From positions 1 through 64,000 of the forward strand of contig CAMLDR010000001.1 in assembly GCA_946478775.1 (NCBI GenBank): a DNA stretch of 64,000 nt, in the 5' to 3' direction. The notes beneath the pieces were generated by a model, which searched no databases, was not told the DNA's origin, and worked only from the letters and a program-made list of their open reading frames with translations. Below, one piece after another: positions 17,417 through 25,671 of this stretch; within the stretch, counting starts at the first letter, position 1, and each line of letters opens with the position of its first letter. Both the position numbers and the translations under genes were made by a program. The DNA is from an uncultured Flavobacteriales bacterium (GTDB lineage: Bacteria > Bacteroidota > Bacteroidia > Flavobacteriales > Crocinitomicaceae).

Positions 17417-17856
17417 TCACTCCTTACAACGACGAATATTTCATGCGGCAGGCCTACATGGAAGCTCAAAAGGCTTTCGAGCTGGGAGAAATTCCGGTTG
17501 GTGCCGTTGTTGTAGTAAATAACCAAATCATTGCCCGGGCACACAATCTCACCGAACGGCTGCACGATGTAACAGCACATGCAGAAATGCAGGCAATTAC
17601 TGCGGCTTCGGAGTATTTGGGGGCAAAATACCTGAAGGATTGTACCTTGTATGTGACATTGGAACCTTGCGTCATGTGCGCAGGGGCGCTTTACTGGTCA
17701 CAGCTCGATAAGATCATTTTCGCGGCGCGCGATGAAAAAAGAGGAGCAGGACGTTTCCGGAATGAATTGTACCACCCCAAAACGGTAGTCAGCAAAGGAC
17801 CCATGGAAAACGAGTGCTCACAGCTGATGATCGAGTTCTTTCAGAATAAGCGCTAG
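17413..17856 (+). CDS. tadA: tRNA-specific adenosine-34 deaminase
   Basis: Deaminates A34 to inosine in the anticodon of tRNA-Arg(ACG). At 147 residues it is a typical length. The zinc and catalytic motifs of the cytidine-deaminase fold are complete: H56-A-E58 (TAHAEMQA) and PCVMC with C86 and C89. The segment KRGAGRFRNELYHP near residues 116-130 replaces the usual GA-GS loop of the family. The start overlaps the cyclotransferase stop by four bases (ATGA), so it is the last gene of the pheS operon. No terminator hairpin is apparent in the 14 bases before the convergent gene. Confidence is high. Confidence 0.95.
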   Translation: MITPYNDEYFMRQAYMEAQKAFELGEIPVGAVVVVNNQIIARAHNLTERLHDVTAHAEMQAITAASEYLGAKYLKDCTLYVTLEPCVMCAGALYWSQLDKIIFAARDEKRGAGRFRNELYHPKTVVSKGPMENECSQLMIEFFQNKR

Positions 17857-17870
17857 TTACTGCTTTCGGC

Positions 17871-18173
17871 TTAATCTTCCACAAGTACAACTTTTGCAAT
17901 AACCGCCGCAGCAGGAATCCAGCCGTTGACTTTACCTACATTATTTCCGATCAGTAATTCTTCATCCATTTTGTCGACGATTAGATGAATCAGGTAATTC
18001 CCTTTCCAATGGATGAATATCACATCATTGATTTCAACATCTGCATAGGTTGAAGTTTGTAAAGTAACCAACTGGCCGCTTTCAATTCTTCCGCGCATGG
18101 ATCCTCCAATCGGACGAATCTGTGCCTGTCCGAATTCTTTTAGTGATTCAAGTGCTTCTTTTACCCAACTCAT
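17871..18173 (-). CDS. Small S24/S26 (signal-peptidase-like) fold protein
   Basis: A 100-residue protein without a signal peptide or membrane helix. The sequence IRPIGGSMRGRIESGQLV resembles the Ser-containing box of LexA and signal peptidase I families (GxSMxPxI..G), with Ser25 in the nucleophile position. The later HLIVDKMDEELLIGNNVGKVNGWIPAAAVIAKVV resembles the second conserved region of the family, where a catalytic Lys normally sits, but the usual Lys-Gly-Asp is LIGNN here. So it may be a stripped or inactive member, or a self-contained domain with another function. No DNA-binding domain is present, so it is not a LexA-type repressor. It is monocistronic and convergent with tadA. Confidence 0.68.
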   Translation of the reverse strand: MSWVKEALESLKEFGQAQIRPIGGSMRGRIESGQLVTLQTSTYADVEINDVIFIHWKGNYLIHLIVDKMDEELLIGNNVGKVNGWIPAAAVIAKVVLVED

Positions 18174-18325
18174 GGCTTAAAGATAATCAGAAACCCATCT
18201 TAACTCGTATGCAATTGCCTTTAACTTTCCACTTTTGCCTTCACACTAAAATTGATTTATCGCCGATTTTCAACTCTTTTTTACCATTCACGTATCCTTT
18301 TTTATCCATCCTAACGAATATTAAT

Positions 18326-18333
18326 TAGATTTG
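18326..18333 (+). promoter_or_regulatory. TAnnTTTG promoter element for the ABC exporter
   Basis: TAGATTTG matches the Bacteroidetes sigma-A -7 element exactly and lies 16 bases upstream of the ATG at 18350. No clear -33 TTTG is seen at the usual distance. Confidence 0.6.
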
Positions 18334-18349
18334 ATTTAAAATCCAGCTT

Positions 18350-19249
18350 ATGTCAGAGATTGTTTTACAAGTAGATAATTTATCCAAAAAATATAAAAAT
18401 GTCGAGGCTGTAAAGAATATTTCTTTTAATATCCAAAAAGGGAATGTTTATGGTCTTCTTGGTCCGAACGGAAGTGGTAAAACTACCACTTTGGCTATGT
18501 TGATGGGAATTTTACACCCAACTCAGGGCTCATTTTCCTGGTTCGGTAACGGACAGGAAGACCGGAATCGGTTAAGGATCGGTTGTTTACTGGAAACCCC
18601 AAACTTTTACCCTTATTTGAATGCTTACGATAATTTGCGGGTAACGGCAACTATCAAAAACATGACAGATCCAAAGGCACGAATCGAAGAGGTTTTGGAA
18701 TATGTTGATTTGAAAGAGCGGGGAAAACGGACATTCCGTACTTACTCACTTGGTATGAAACAACGTCTGGCTGTTGCAGCGGCTTTGTTATCAGATCCGG
18801 AAGTCCTGGTTTTGGATGAGCCGACCAATGGGCTTGATCCGGAGGGGATAGCTGAAATGAGGGAATTAATCCTAAAAATTGGTGCTGAAGGAAAAACAAT
18901 TATTCTTGCATCACATATTTTGGATGAAGTTCAAAAGATTTGTTCGCACGTAGTGATGTTGAAACAAGGTGAGATGGTCTACAATGGCAGTATGACGGAA
19001 CTTTTGTTGCAACGTAAATCCTATAAGCTGATGGCCGATGATTCCCAAAAGCTGCTTTCCGTTTTGGGTAGTTTATCACAAGTTAAGATTCTTACCCAGG
19101 ATCCGGATTCTCTGATGGTGGAGTTGGATGAAAATTTGACCGGTGCTGATTTGAATCGCATGGTTACAGAGAAAGGCGTTTATCTTTCAGAATTACACGC
19201 TTATCAAAAAAGTTTAGAGACTATTTTCTTAGAAAGAATGAAATTATGA
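18350..19249 (+). CDS. ABC-2 type transporter ATP-binding protein
   Basis: The ATPase of a two-component ABC exporter, 299 residues, cytoplasmic. Walker A is GPNGSGKTT (about 38-46), the signature SLGMKQ lies near 133-138, Walker B VLVLDEP is at 152-158, and a switch His follows in ASHILDEV. A C-terminal extension of about 80 residues is typical of CcmA/NatA-like ATPases of the DrrA class. The gene overlaps the following permease gene by four bases, so they form a complete minimal exporter (probably two ATPase and two permease subunits). Substrate unknown; the class covers antibiotics, lipids, sodium and polysaccharide. No regulator or immunity gene sits next to it. Confidence 0.95.
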   Translation: MSEIVLQVDNLSKKYKNVEAVKNISFNIQKGNVYGLLGPNGSGKTTTLAMLMGILHPTQGSFSWFGNGQEDRNRLRIGCLLETPNFYPYLNAYDNLRVTATIKNMTDPKARIEEVLEYVDLKERGKRTFRTYSLGMKQRLAVAAALLSDPEVLVLDEPTNGLDPEGIAEMRELILKIGAEGKTIILASHILDEVQKICSHVVMLKQGEMVYNGSMTELLLQRKSYKLMADDSQKLLSVLGSLSQVKILTQDPDSLMVELDENLTGADLNRMVTEKGVYLSELHAYQKSLETIFLERMKL

Positions 19250-20037
19250 GACAGATTATAGCATTGGAGTATGCTAAATTGAGAAAATTCCATACTCTTA
19301 AAATATTGTTTGCAGTTTATATGTTAGTCGTTCCGTGCTGGATGTACTTTATGAACTTCTTTTTTAAAATGAACCCCGGATTAAAAGCGATTTTCACGCA
19401 GGCTGACCCTCTTGATTTTCCGCACATTTGGAGCTTTATTACTTATAGCGCCAGTTTCTTCAATATCCTGTTGGCAGTTTCGGTGGTTATCATTACGACC
19501 AATGATATTCAGTTCAAAACGATGCGGCAAAATATTATTGAAGGGTTAACGAAAAGACAGGTTATTTTTGGGAAATTCGTTTTTGTTATCTTCTTAAGTA
19601 CAATCGCTACTTTATACACCTCTGTTTGTGGATTGGTTTTGGGCTTGATTGAGTCTTCAAACACTGATTTTTATCAGAATATTCATCTGAATTTACTTTA
19701 TTTCATTCAAACAATCGGGTATTTTAGTTTTGCTTTTCTCTTTGCCATATTGGTTAGAAGACCGGCAATTGCAATTGTAACCTTTATCATTTACTTTCCC
19801 GTTGAAACCATTATCGGGAATCTTGTTTCTCAAAAAATGTATCAGTTTTTTCCATTGAAAGTTTATGCTGATTTAACGCCCATTCCATTTTTTAAAGCAG
19901 TCATTAACTCAGGGCCGAAGAATGCAGATAACAATGTATTTCTATTGGGTCTCAGTGAGCAGGTATATTTGTCCGGATTTTACATCCTGCTCTGCTTTGC
20001 ATTAACATACTTCATCCTGAAAAGACGAGACTTATAA
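19246..20037 (+). CDS. ABC-2 type transporter permease
   Basis: A 263-residue integral membrane protein with about six predicted helices: near 18-35, 60-80, 105-135, 145-170, 175-195 and 238-260. It fits the ABC-2 permease layout and starts within the stop codon of the ATPase gene (ATGA). It ends ILKRRDL, an ending common in this family. With the ATPase it should form an exporter in the cytoplasmic membrane. No substrate-defining feature was recognised. The downstream 103-base gap shows no clear terminator. Confidence 0.9.
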   Translation: MRQIIALEYAKLRKFHTLKILFAVYMLVVPCWMYFMNFFFKMNPGLKAIFTQADPLDFPHIWSFITYSASFFNILLAVSVVIITTNDIQFKTMRQNIIEGLTKRQVIFGKFVFVIFLSTIATLYTSVCGLVLGLIESSNTDFYQNIHLNLLYFIQTIGYFSFAFLFAILVRRPAIAIVTFIIYFPVETIIGNLVSQKMYQFFPLKVYADLTPIPFFKAVINSGPKNADNNVFLLGLSEQVYLSGFYILLCFALTYFILKRRDL

Positions 20038-20140
20038 CGGTGGTTAAAAGTTAAATGATTGATGCATATTGCGTTAACAAAATAACAAGTTTGGATTTTA
20101 GAAGTTAGTGTCCTAAATTGCGGGACATTAAATTGCTACT

Positions 20141-21574
20141 ATGAATAAACTATTACTATGTGGAGCCCTGTTCATGGGCTTATCAGCTAATTCGCAAACA
20201 ACTCTTTTCGAGGACAATTTTGAATCCGGTGCGGGAAACTGGACTTTAAACGGTGGTACGGGTGATAATCAATGGATTGTAAACAATGTTTTTGCATCCG
20301 GATTTACGCCTTTTATACAAGACACGCCCGGTCAGCCGGGAACTGTTACCAATAGTCCAAATTCGGCGTATCTTCATATTTACAGCGATGCCACCTGCAC
20401 TTTTTTAAGTGTTTGCAATGCAACATTTGATGCTGCTTCGGCATCAAACAGAACGGTTCAATCTGCTAATCCAATCGTCACATCCGGTTACAATACAGTT
20501 ACATTGTCATTCTATTACCTTGCGGCAGGCGATGCGGTGGAAGCTTATGGAACACTGGAATATTCAACAGATAATGTTAACTGGATACCAACAGCAACAC
20601 ATTATGTGGGGGTATCAACCTGGACATTGGAATCCGTTTCTCTACCGGCATGGGACAATCAGGCACAACTCAAATTCAGGTTCAGATGGTTTAATACCGA
20701 TGCGGAAATTGGAGATGATCCTGCTTTTTCAATTGACGAAGTGAAAGTCACCGGAACTTCCGGAGCAGTTGCAACGGTAAGCACGGGAGCAATTTTACCG
20801 ACAACGTATTGTTTGGAGAGCATATCGATTAGTGTTCCAACTACCGTTACAGGAACAGTAAATGCCGGAAACATATACACTGTTCAGTTGTCAAATAGCA
20901 GTGGTTCTTTCGCTTCTCCAACTGCAGTTGGAACCTTGACTTCTACTTCTACGGGCGCAATTAACCTGATAGCAAATATTCCAAACGGAACGCCTCCAGG
21001 GGCTGGATACCGGATTCGTGTGGATGCATCGGATCCGGCTACAATCGGAACAGATAACGGAACAAATCTCACGTTTGTTGCTAAACCTGTAATTTCTGTG
21101 AATTCAGTTCCGGCGAATGCAGTAATTTGCAGTGGAAACTCAGCTTCATTGACAGTTACTGGTGCTGACACATACGCTTGGGCCCCTACCGGGTCATTGA
21201 GTAGTGGAACCGGTGCGAATGTAACGGCAACTCCTACATCGACCCAGGTTTATACGGTTGTGGGAACATCTTCGGCAGGGTGCACAGACACTACCAATTT
21301 CACGGTAACTGTTGAAAGCTGTGCCGGATTGGAAGAAGCATCCTTCGGTGATTTTGAACTGTATCCAAACCCGGTGAACACGGAACTGACCCTGAACTTC
21401 GGCGAATTGCAGGGTATTCAGCGAGTAGCTATCATAGATCTTGCCGGTAGAACCGTTCTTTCCAATTCAGGAACTTCTTCAACTGTGGACGTAAGCTTTT
21501 TGGAAAGCGGGAAATACTTTTTGATGATCGAACATGAAGGAGGGAATTCTGTGAAGGCATTTATGAAGGAGTAA
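20141..21574 (+). CDS. Secreted protein with jellyroll-like domain and T9SS type A tail
   Basis: A 477-residue exported protein of unknown function. The signal peptide (about 1-18) ends ANSQ. Residues 22-205 look like a MAM/concanavalin-type beta-sandwich found in Bacteroidota surface proteins (LFEDNFESGAGNWTL, later WFNTDAEIGDDPAFSIDEVKV). Two Ig-like domains follow (about 205-310 and 315-395). The C-terminus (about 400-477) is a T9SS type A sorting domain, FELYPNPVNTELTLNFGE through GKYFLMIEHEGGN. No catalytic motif is seen, so an adhesive or structural surface role is the simplest guess. A -33-like TTTG and the weak element TAAATTGC (20114-20121) precede it. It ends at a strong palindromic terminator. 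Confidence 0.85.
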   Translation: MNKLLLCGALFMGLSANSQTTLFEDNFESGAGNWTLNGGTGDNQWIVNNVFASGFTPFIQDTPGQPGTVTNSPNSAYLHIYSDATCTFLSVCNATFDAASASNRTVQSANPIVTSGYNTVTLSFYYLAAGDAVEAYGTLEYSTDNVNWIPTATHYVGVSTWTLESVSLPAWDNQAQLKFRFRWFNTDAEIGDDPAFSIDEVKVTGTSGAVATVSTGAILPTTYCLESISISVPTTVTGTVNAGNIYTVQLSNSSGSFASPTAVGTLTSTSTGAINLIANIPNGTPPGAGYRIRVDASDPATIGTDNGTNLTFVAKPVISVNSVPANAVICSGNSASLTVTGADTYAWAPTGSLSSGTGANVTATPTSTQVYTVVGTSSAGCTDTTNFTVTVESCAGLEEASFGDFELYPNPVNTELTLNFGELQGIQRVAIIDLAGRTVLSNSGTSSTVDVSFLESGKYFLMIEHEGGNSVKAFMKE

Positions 21575-21595
21575 GAGATTTTTATTTTTACTAAT

Positions 21596-21637
21596 AAAAC
21601 CCGTAGCCACGCGATTAATCGCGTGGCTACGGGTTTT
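21596..21637 (+). terminator. 42-bp perfect palindrome, terminator containing family 1 repeat
   Basis: The half-site (21596-21616) is A4 CCCGTAGCCACGCGATT, followed by its exact reverse complement to 21637 and then another T. It should be a very strong intrinsic terminator for the T9SS gene upstream. Its inner 28 bases (21603-21630) have the frame of the dispersed family 1 palindrome, but with GG changed to CC and GC changed to TA in the centre, matched on the other arm. Confidence 0.9.
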
Positions 21638-21655
21638 TGCATTTTTATTATTATG

Positions 21656-21663
21656 TAACTTTG
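21656..21663 (+). promoter_or_regulatory. TAnnTTTG promoter element for mnmE, leaderless spacing
   Basis: TAACTTTG is an exact -7 element match and ends only four bases before the mnmE ATG (21668). TTTG at 21636-21639 could be the -33 element with a 16-base spacer, slightly short. Transcription would start at or next to the A of ATG. Confidence 0.65.
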
Positions 21664-21667
21664 TGTC

Positions 21668-23074
21668 ATGAACTTTTCCTCAAAAACCATTTGTGCGTTA
21701 TCCACCGCTCCGGGAATGGGCGCTATTGCCCTGATCCGCTTATCCGGTCCGGATGCCATTTCGATCTTGTCACAAGTTGCCGGCAGATCATTTGAGCAGG
21801 CAGAATCGCATAGTGCGCATTTTGTGCGTCTGAAACAGACGGATGGTTCTGTCCTGGATGAGGTGGTAGCGACAATTTTTCATGAAGGCCGCAGTTTTAC
21901 AGGAGAAAATACGGTTGAAATAGGGTGTCATGGTTCGGTATTTATTCAGCAGGAAATTATCCGCCTGCTTTTGGCGAATGGGTGTGAACTGGCAAAACCG
22001 GGAGAATTTACGATGCGCGCTTTCCTCAACGGAAGAATGGATTTGAGCCAGGCCGAAGCAGTTTCCGACCTCATCGCTTCAGAGTCTGCGCGTTCGCACG
22101 AAGTGGCCATGAACCAAATGCGTGGTTCTTTTTCCAATGAATTGAGAGATTTACGCGAAAAACTGATCCATTTTGCTTCCCTGGTGGAACTGGAACTGGA
22201 TTTTGCGGAAGAAGATGTGGAGTTTGCCGACCGGACGGAGCTACTGGCTTTGGTAACGGAAGTGCTGGCCTATGTCCGTCGCCTGATCCAATCATTCGAA
22301 TTGGGGAATGTGTTAAAGAACGGTGTACCGGTTGCCATAGTGGGTGCGCCAAATACCGGGAAAAGCACTTTGCTGAACCAGCTTTTGGGTGAAGACCGGG
22401 CCATTGTGAGCAACATTGCGGGGACAACCCGTGACGTGATTGAAGAAACCCTGAACATTGACGGGATCCTGTTCCGTTTGATCGATACAGCCGGAATCCG
22501 TGAAGAAGCGGCAGAAGAAATTGAAGCCTTAGGGATTCAGCGCTCACTGGATAAGATCAAACAGGCCAAAATAGTTCTGATGCTGAGTGATTTTAGTGGA
22601 AACAATGCTTCTCAGGAAGGACATTTATCCATGAGTTCCGAGGAAACAGGCCGTTGGGCAGACGAACAAGCCCAGGCACATCCGGGAGCACACTTTTTGG
22701 TGATCGGAAACAAATACGATCTGCGTTCGGACCAATTGAATGCACCTTGGGAATTCGAAACACCCTTCCTGCCGATCAGCGCGAAAAACGGCAGCGGCAT
22801 TTCTGAATTAAAATCCTGGTTGTCTCAACAAATTTTAGGATCTTTCAACACGCAATCCGACACCATCGTCACCAATGCCCGCCATTTGGATGCTTTGGAG
22901 AAAACACAGGATTCACTTGAAAAAGCGAAATGGGGACTGGAAACCCAGATTACCGGAGATTTTGTGGCCATGGATATCCGCCAGGCCATGTTCTGGTTGG
23001 GAAGCATTACCGGTCAGATCTCTGAAGATGACTTGCTGGCAAATATTTTCAGTAAGTTTTGTATCGGAAAGTAA
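21668..23074 (+). CDS. mnmE: tRNA-modifying GTPase MnmE
   Basis: With MnmG it installs the 5-carboxymethylaminomethyl group on wobble U34 of several tRNAs. At 468 residues it has a normal length. An N-terminal formyl-THF-binding domain (about 1-120), helical domain and inserted G domain are all present: G1 GAPNTGKS (226-233), G2 in AGTTRD (251-256), G3 DTAG (273-276) and G4 NKYD (about 347). The C-terminal catalytic motif is CIGK, with Cys465. The start follows an exact promoter element by four bases, so the mRNA may be leaderless. mnmG is not in the window. Highly confident. Confidence 0.98.
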   Translation: MNFSSKTICALSTAPGMGAIALIRLSGPDAISILSQVAGRSFEQAESHSAHFVRLKQTDGSVLDEVVATIFHEGRSFTGENTVEIGCHGSVFIQQEIIRLLLANGCELAKPGEFTMRAFLNGRMDLSQAEAVSDLIASESARSHEVAMNQMRGSFSNELRDLREKLIHFASLVELELDFAEEDVEFADRTELLALVTEVLAYVRRLIQSFELGNVLKNGVPVAIVGAPNTGKSTLLNQLLGEDRAIVSNIAGTTRDVIEETLNIDGILFRLIDTAGIREEAAEEIEALGIQRSLDKIKQAKIVLMLSDFSGNNASQEGHLSMSSEETGRWADEQAQAHPGAHFLVIGNKYDLRSDQLNAPWEFETPFLPISAKNGSGISELKSWLSQQILGSFNTQSDTIVTNARHLDALEKTQDSLEKAKWGLETQITGDFVAMDIRQAMFWLGSITGQISEDDLLANIFSKFCIGK

Positions 23075-23127
23075 CCAATGCAAAGTAATCACGTCAATCA
23101 AGAGATCACAATCAGTTAATTACTCCA

Positions 23128-25602
23128 ATGGAAAGCTTAAAAAACACGACGGTTTGGCAAAAGGCAGTCCGCACCAGGTTAAATTTGCTTACAACCATAG
23201 CACTGCTTACTTTCTTCACAACTGGTAATGCTCAAAACATTACAGTTCTTGATCAGTTCTATAAACAACCCATTCCCGGTGTCCGGTTTTCCCAAAATGG
23301 AATAATAAAAGGGATTTCGAATGAAAAAGGTCAGTGCAGCTTAAATAACATAGATAGAAACAATAAACTATTCATTGATCATGCAACCTATCTGAGTGTT
23401 GAAGTTCAGGGGGATGAAATAGCCAAACTGGATACTGTCTGGCTGACCGAAAAAGTGATTGATTTGGATGAAGAGGTTATTTCGGCGAGTCGATTCGTTG
23501 AAAAGAAAAAGGATGTGTCCAAAAGAATTGAAGTCATTCGAAAAACGGAACTGGATGAATTGGGCCAATCCAATAGTGCAGATGTATTGGCGAGTACCGG
23601 AAATGTTTTTGTGCAAAAATCCCAGCTTGGCGGCGGGTCACCTATTTTAAGGGGTTTCGAAACCAATAAAGTATTGTTGATTGTGGATGGGGTTCCTATG
23701 AATAATGCGATCTATCGTGGCGGACATTTGCAAAATGTCATAACAATTGACCAGGCTGCTTTAGAAAAAGTGGAATTGGTTTACGGTCCGGGATCCGTCA
23801 TTTATGGATCGGATGCTTTGGGTGGAGTAATGCATTTTTATACGCAATCACCGGAATATTCCAATGATTCAGGTTTATTGGTGAAATCAAGAACCTATGG
23901 AAGGTATTTTTCAGCTGCCAATGGATTCTCCGCTAATTCAACTTTAATTGTAGGTTCGAAAAGATGGTCATCCGTAACCAGTATTAGTTATTCTCAATTC
24001 AGTGATTTGATGCAGGGAAGAAATCGGTCTTCGCGTTATCCCGGATTTGGAGAAAGGGACTTTTACGTTCAGCGGGTAAATGATCAGGATTCAGTATTCG
24101 AGAATCCGAACAAAAACAGGCAAATCGGTTCCGGTTACTTTCAATATGATGTGCTGCAAAAAATTGGCTTCAAACAAAATGAATTTATAGAACATAAACT
24201 GAACCTTCAATTCTCTAATTCATCGAATATTTCAAGATATGATCGATTAACACAGACTAAGAATGGAATCCCCCGGTTTGCGGAATGGTACTATGGCCCT
24301 CAACTGAGAACAATGGCCAGTTATGAATTGAATTATTCCAAAAAAACAAAAGCATTTGATCAGTTTAAAGTGATTGTTAGTCAGCAATTGGTGAAGGAAA
24401 GCAGGCATGACCGCGATTTAAATTCATCCCTGTTGAATAACCGTTTTGAACAGGTTTTAGTCAGTTCCCTGTTATTGGATTTCGAAAAAGTAATAGCTAA
24501 ACAAGAGTTAAGGTATGGAATTTCCGGAGGATATAACGGAGTACGATCTAATGCGTTTGTAAAAGACATCCTGACAGATACCACCGGAGATTTAGATACG
24601 CGTTACCCGGATGGAGGCTCAAGTATGCTTCATTTTGCAGCATATATTGCTGATGCATGGCATCTGAATAATAAATGGATTTTGAACGGCGGCATTCGCG
24701 CAAATTATGTCAATCTGAAAGCAAAATTTGACAGCAAAGCATTTTTCCCATTCCCTTTTGACAATACAAATGTTTCCAATTTTGCCGTGAATGGAAATCT
24801 GGGGTTAGTTTATACTCCCACTAAATGGCTGCGTTTCGCACTTTCGGAATCATCCGGATTTAGATCTCCGAACATCGATGATCTGGCAAAAGTATTTGAA
24901 TCAGTGATTGAAACAGGTAACACGGAAGGTAAACTGGTGATGCCAAATCCGGACCTAAAACCGGAGTATGCCTATTCTACTGAATTTTCAACCGGATTTA
25001 GATTCAACGACAAATTTCAGTTTACAGCAATAGGATATTATACTTTCATTCATAATCTGATAGCGGTATTGCCAGGCACTTTTAACGGCAGTGACACCAT
25101 TCTGTATAACACCAATTATGTAGACGTATTTTATGCCCAAAACGCAAATAAAGGAAGTATTTATGGATTCGAAGGGACCTTAAAATACCAGCCGTTTAAA
25201 AACACCATTTTCACTTCTACAATCACCTACACAAAAGGCGAATTGGAATTCAACGGGACCAAACAACCGTTGGACCATATTCCTCCATTCTATGGAAAAA
25301 CCAGTATCCAGCAAATAATCAGAAATTTCAGAATCGAAGTTTACAGTATTTACAATGGATGGAAGAGATTAAAGGATTACTCCAATAGTGGTGAAGATAA
25401 TCTTCCTTTTGCAACCGTGGACGGGATGCCCGGCTGGATCACCTTCAATGCGAAAGTAGGTTGGCAGATGAATAAATTTTTCTCGGTTCAGGCAGCCTGC
25501 GAAAACATCCTGGATGTAAATTACAGAACATTTTCATCGAATATCAGCTCACCGGGACGCAACTGGGTAGTTACTTTGCGATTGAATACCTTCAATAAAT
25601 GA
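23128..25602 (+). CDS. TonB-dependent outer-membrane receptor
   Basis: An 824-residue outer-membrane active-transport receptor. The signal peptide has a long n-region (about 1-36, ending GNAQ). A short carboxypeptidase-regulatory-like domain follows (about 38-115, IPGVRFSQNGIIKGISNEKGQCSL), then the plug (about 125-250, with VLASTGNVFVQKSQLGGGSP, RGFETNKVLLIVDGVPMNN and VELVYGPGSVIYGSDALGGVM) and the beta-barrel to the terminal NTFNK. The substrate is probably an iron complex, vitamin B12 or another small ligand: plug and size look like siderophore/heme or cobalamin receptors rather than SusC glycan receptors, and no SusD gene follows. It starts 53 bases after mnmE. Confidence 0.92.
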   Translation: MESLKNTTVWQKAVRTRLNLLTTIALLTFFTTGNAQNITVLDQFYKQPIPGVRFSQNGIIKGISNEKGQCSLNNIDRNNKLFIDHATYLSVEVQGDEIAKLDTVWLTEKVIDLDEEVISASRFVEKKKDVSKRIEVIRKTELDELGQSNSADVLASTGNVFVQKSQLGGGSPILRGFETNKVLLIVDGVPMNNAIYRGGHLQNVITIDQAALEKVELVYGPGSVIYGSDALGGVMHFYTQSPEYSNDSGLLVKSRTYGRYFSAANGFSANSTLIVGSKRWSSVTSISYSQFSDLMQGRNRSSRYPGFGERDFYVQRVNDQDSVFENPNKNRQIGSGYFQYDVLQKIGFKQNEFIEHKLNLQFSNSSNISRYDRLTQTKNGIPRFAEWYYGPQLRTMASYELNYSKKTKAFDQFKVIVSQQLVKESRHDRDLNSSLLNNRFEQVLVSSLLLDFEKVIAKQELRYGISGGYNGVRSNAFVKDILTDTTGDLDTRYPDGGSSMLHFAAYIADAWHLNNKWILNGGIRANYVNLKAKFDSKAFFPFPFDNTNVSNFAVNGNLGLVYTPTKWLRFALSESSGFRSPNIDDLAKVFESVIETGNTEGKLVMPNPDLKPEYAYSTEFSTGFRFNDKFQFTAIGYYTFIHNLIAVLPGTFNGSDTILYNTNYVDVFYAQNANKGSIYGFEGTLKYQPFKNTIFTSTITYTKGELEFNGTKQPLDHIPPFYGKTSIQQIIRNFRIEVYSIYNGWKRLKDYSNSGEDNLPFATVDGMPGWITFNAKVGWQMNKFFSVQAACENILDVNYRTFSSNISSPGRNWVVTLRLNTFNK

Positions 25603-25671
25603 TTTATGCCGGAGTAATCGATTATTTTTTCCAACCCTTTAAGCAAAGCTACATCTTATAAAAAACTACTT

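Noticed and set aside
22071..22547. 158-codon minus-strand frame inside mnmE
   Set aside because: Shadow of the MnmE G domain; no start context or family signature.
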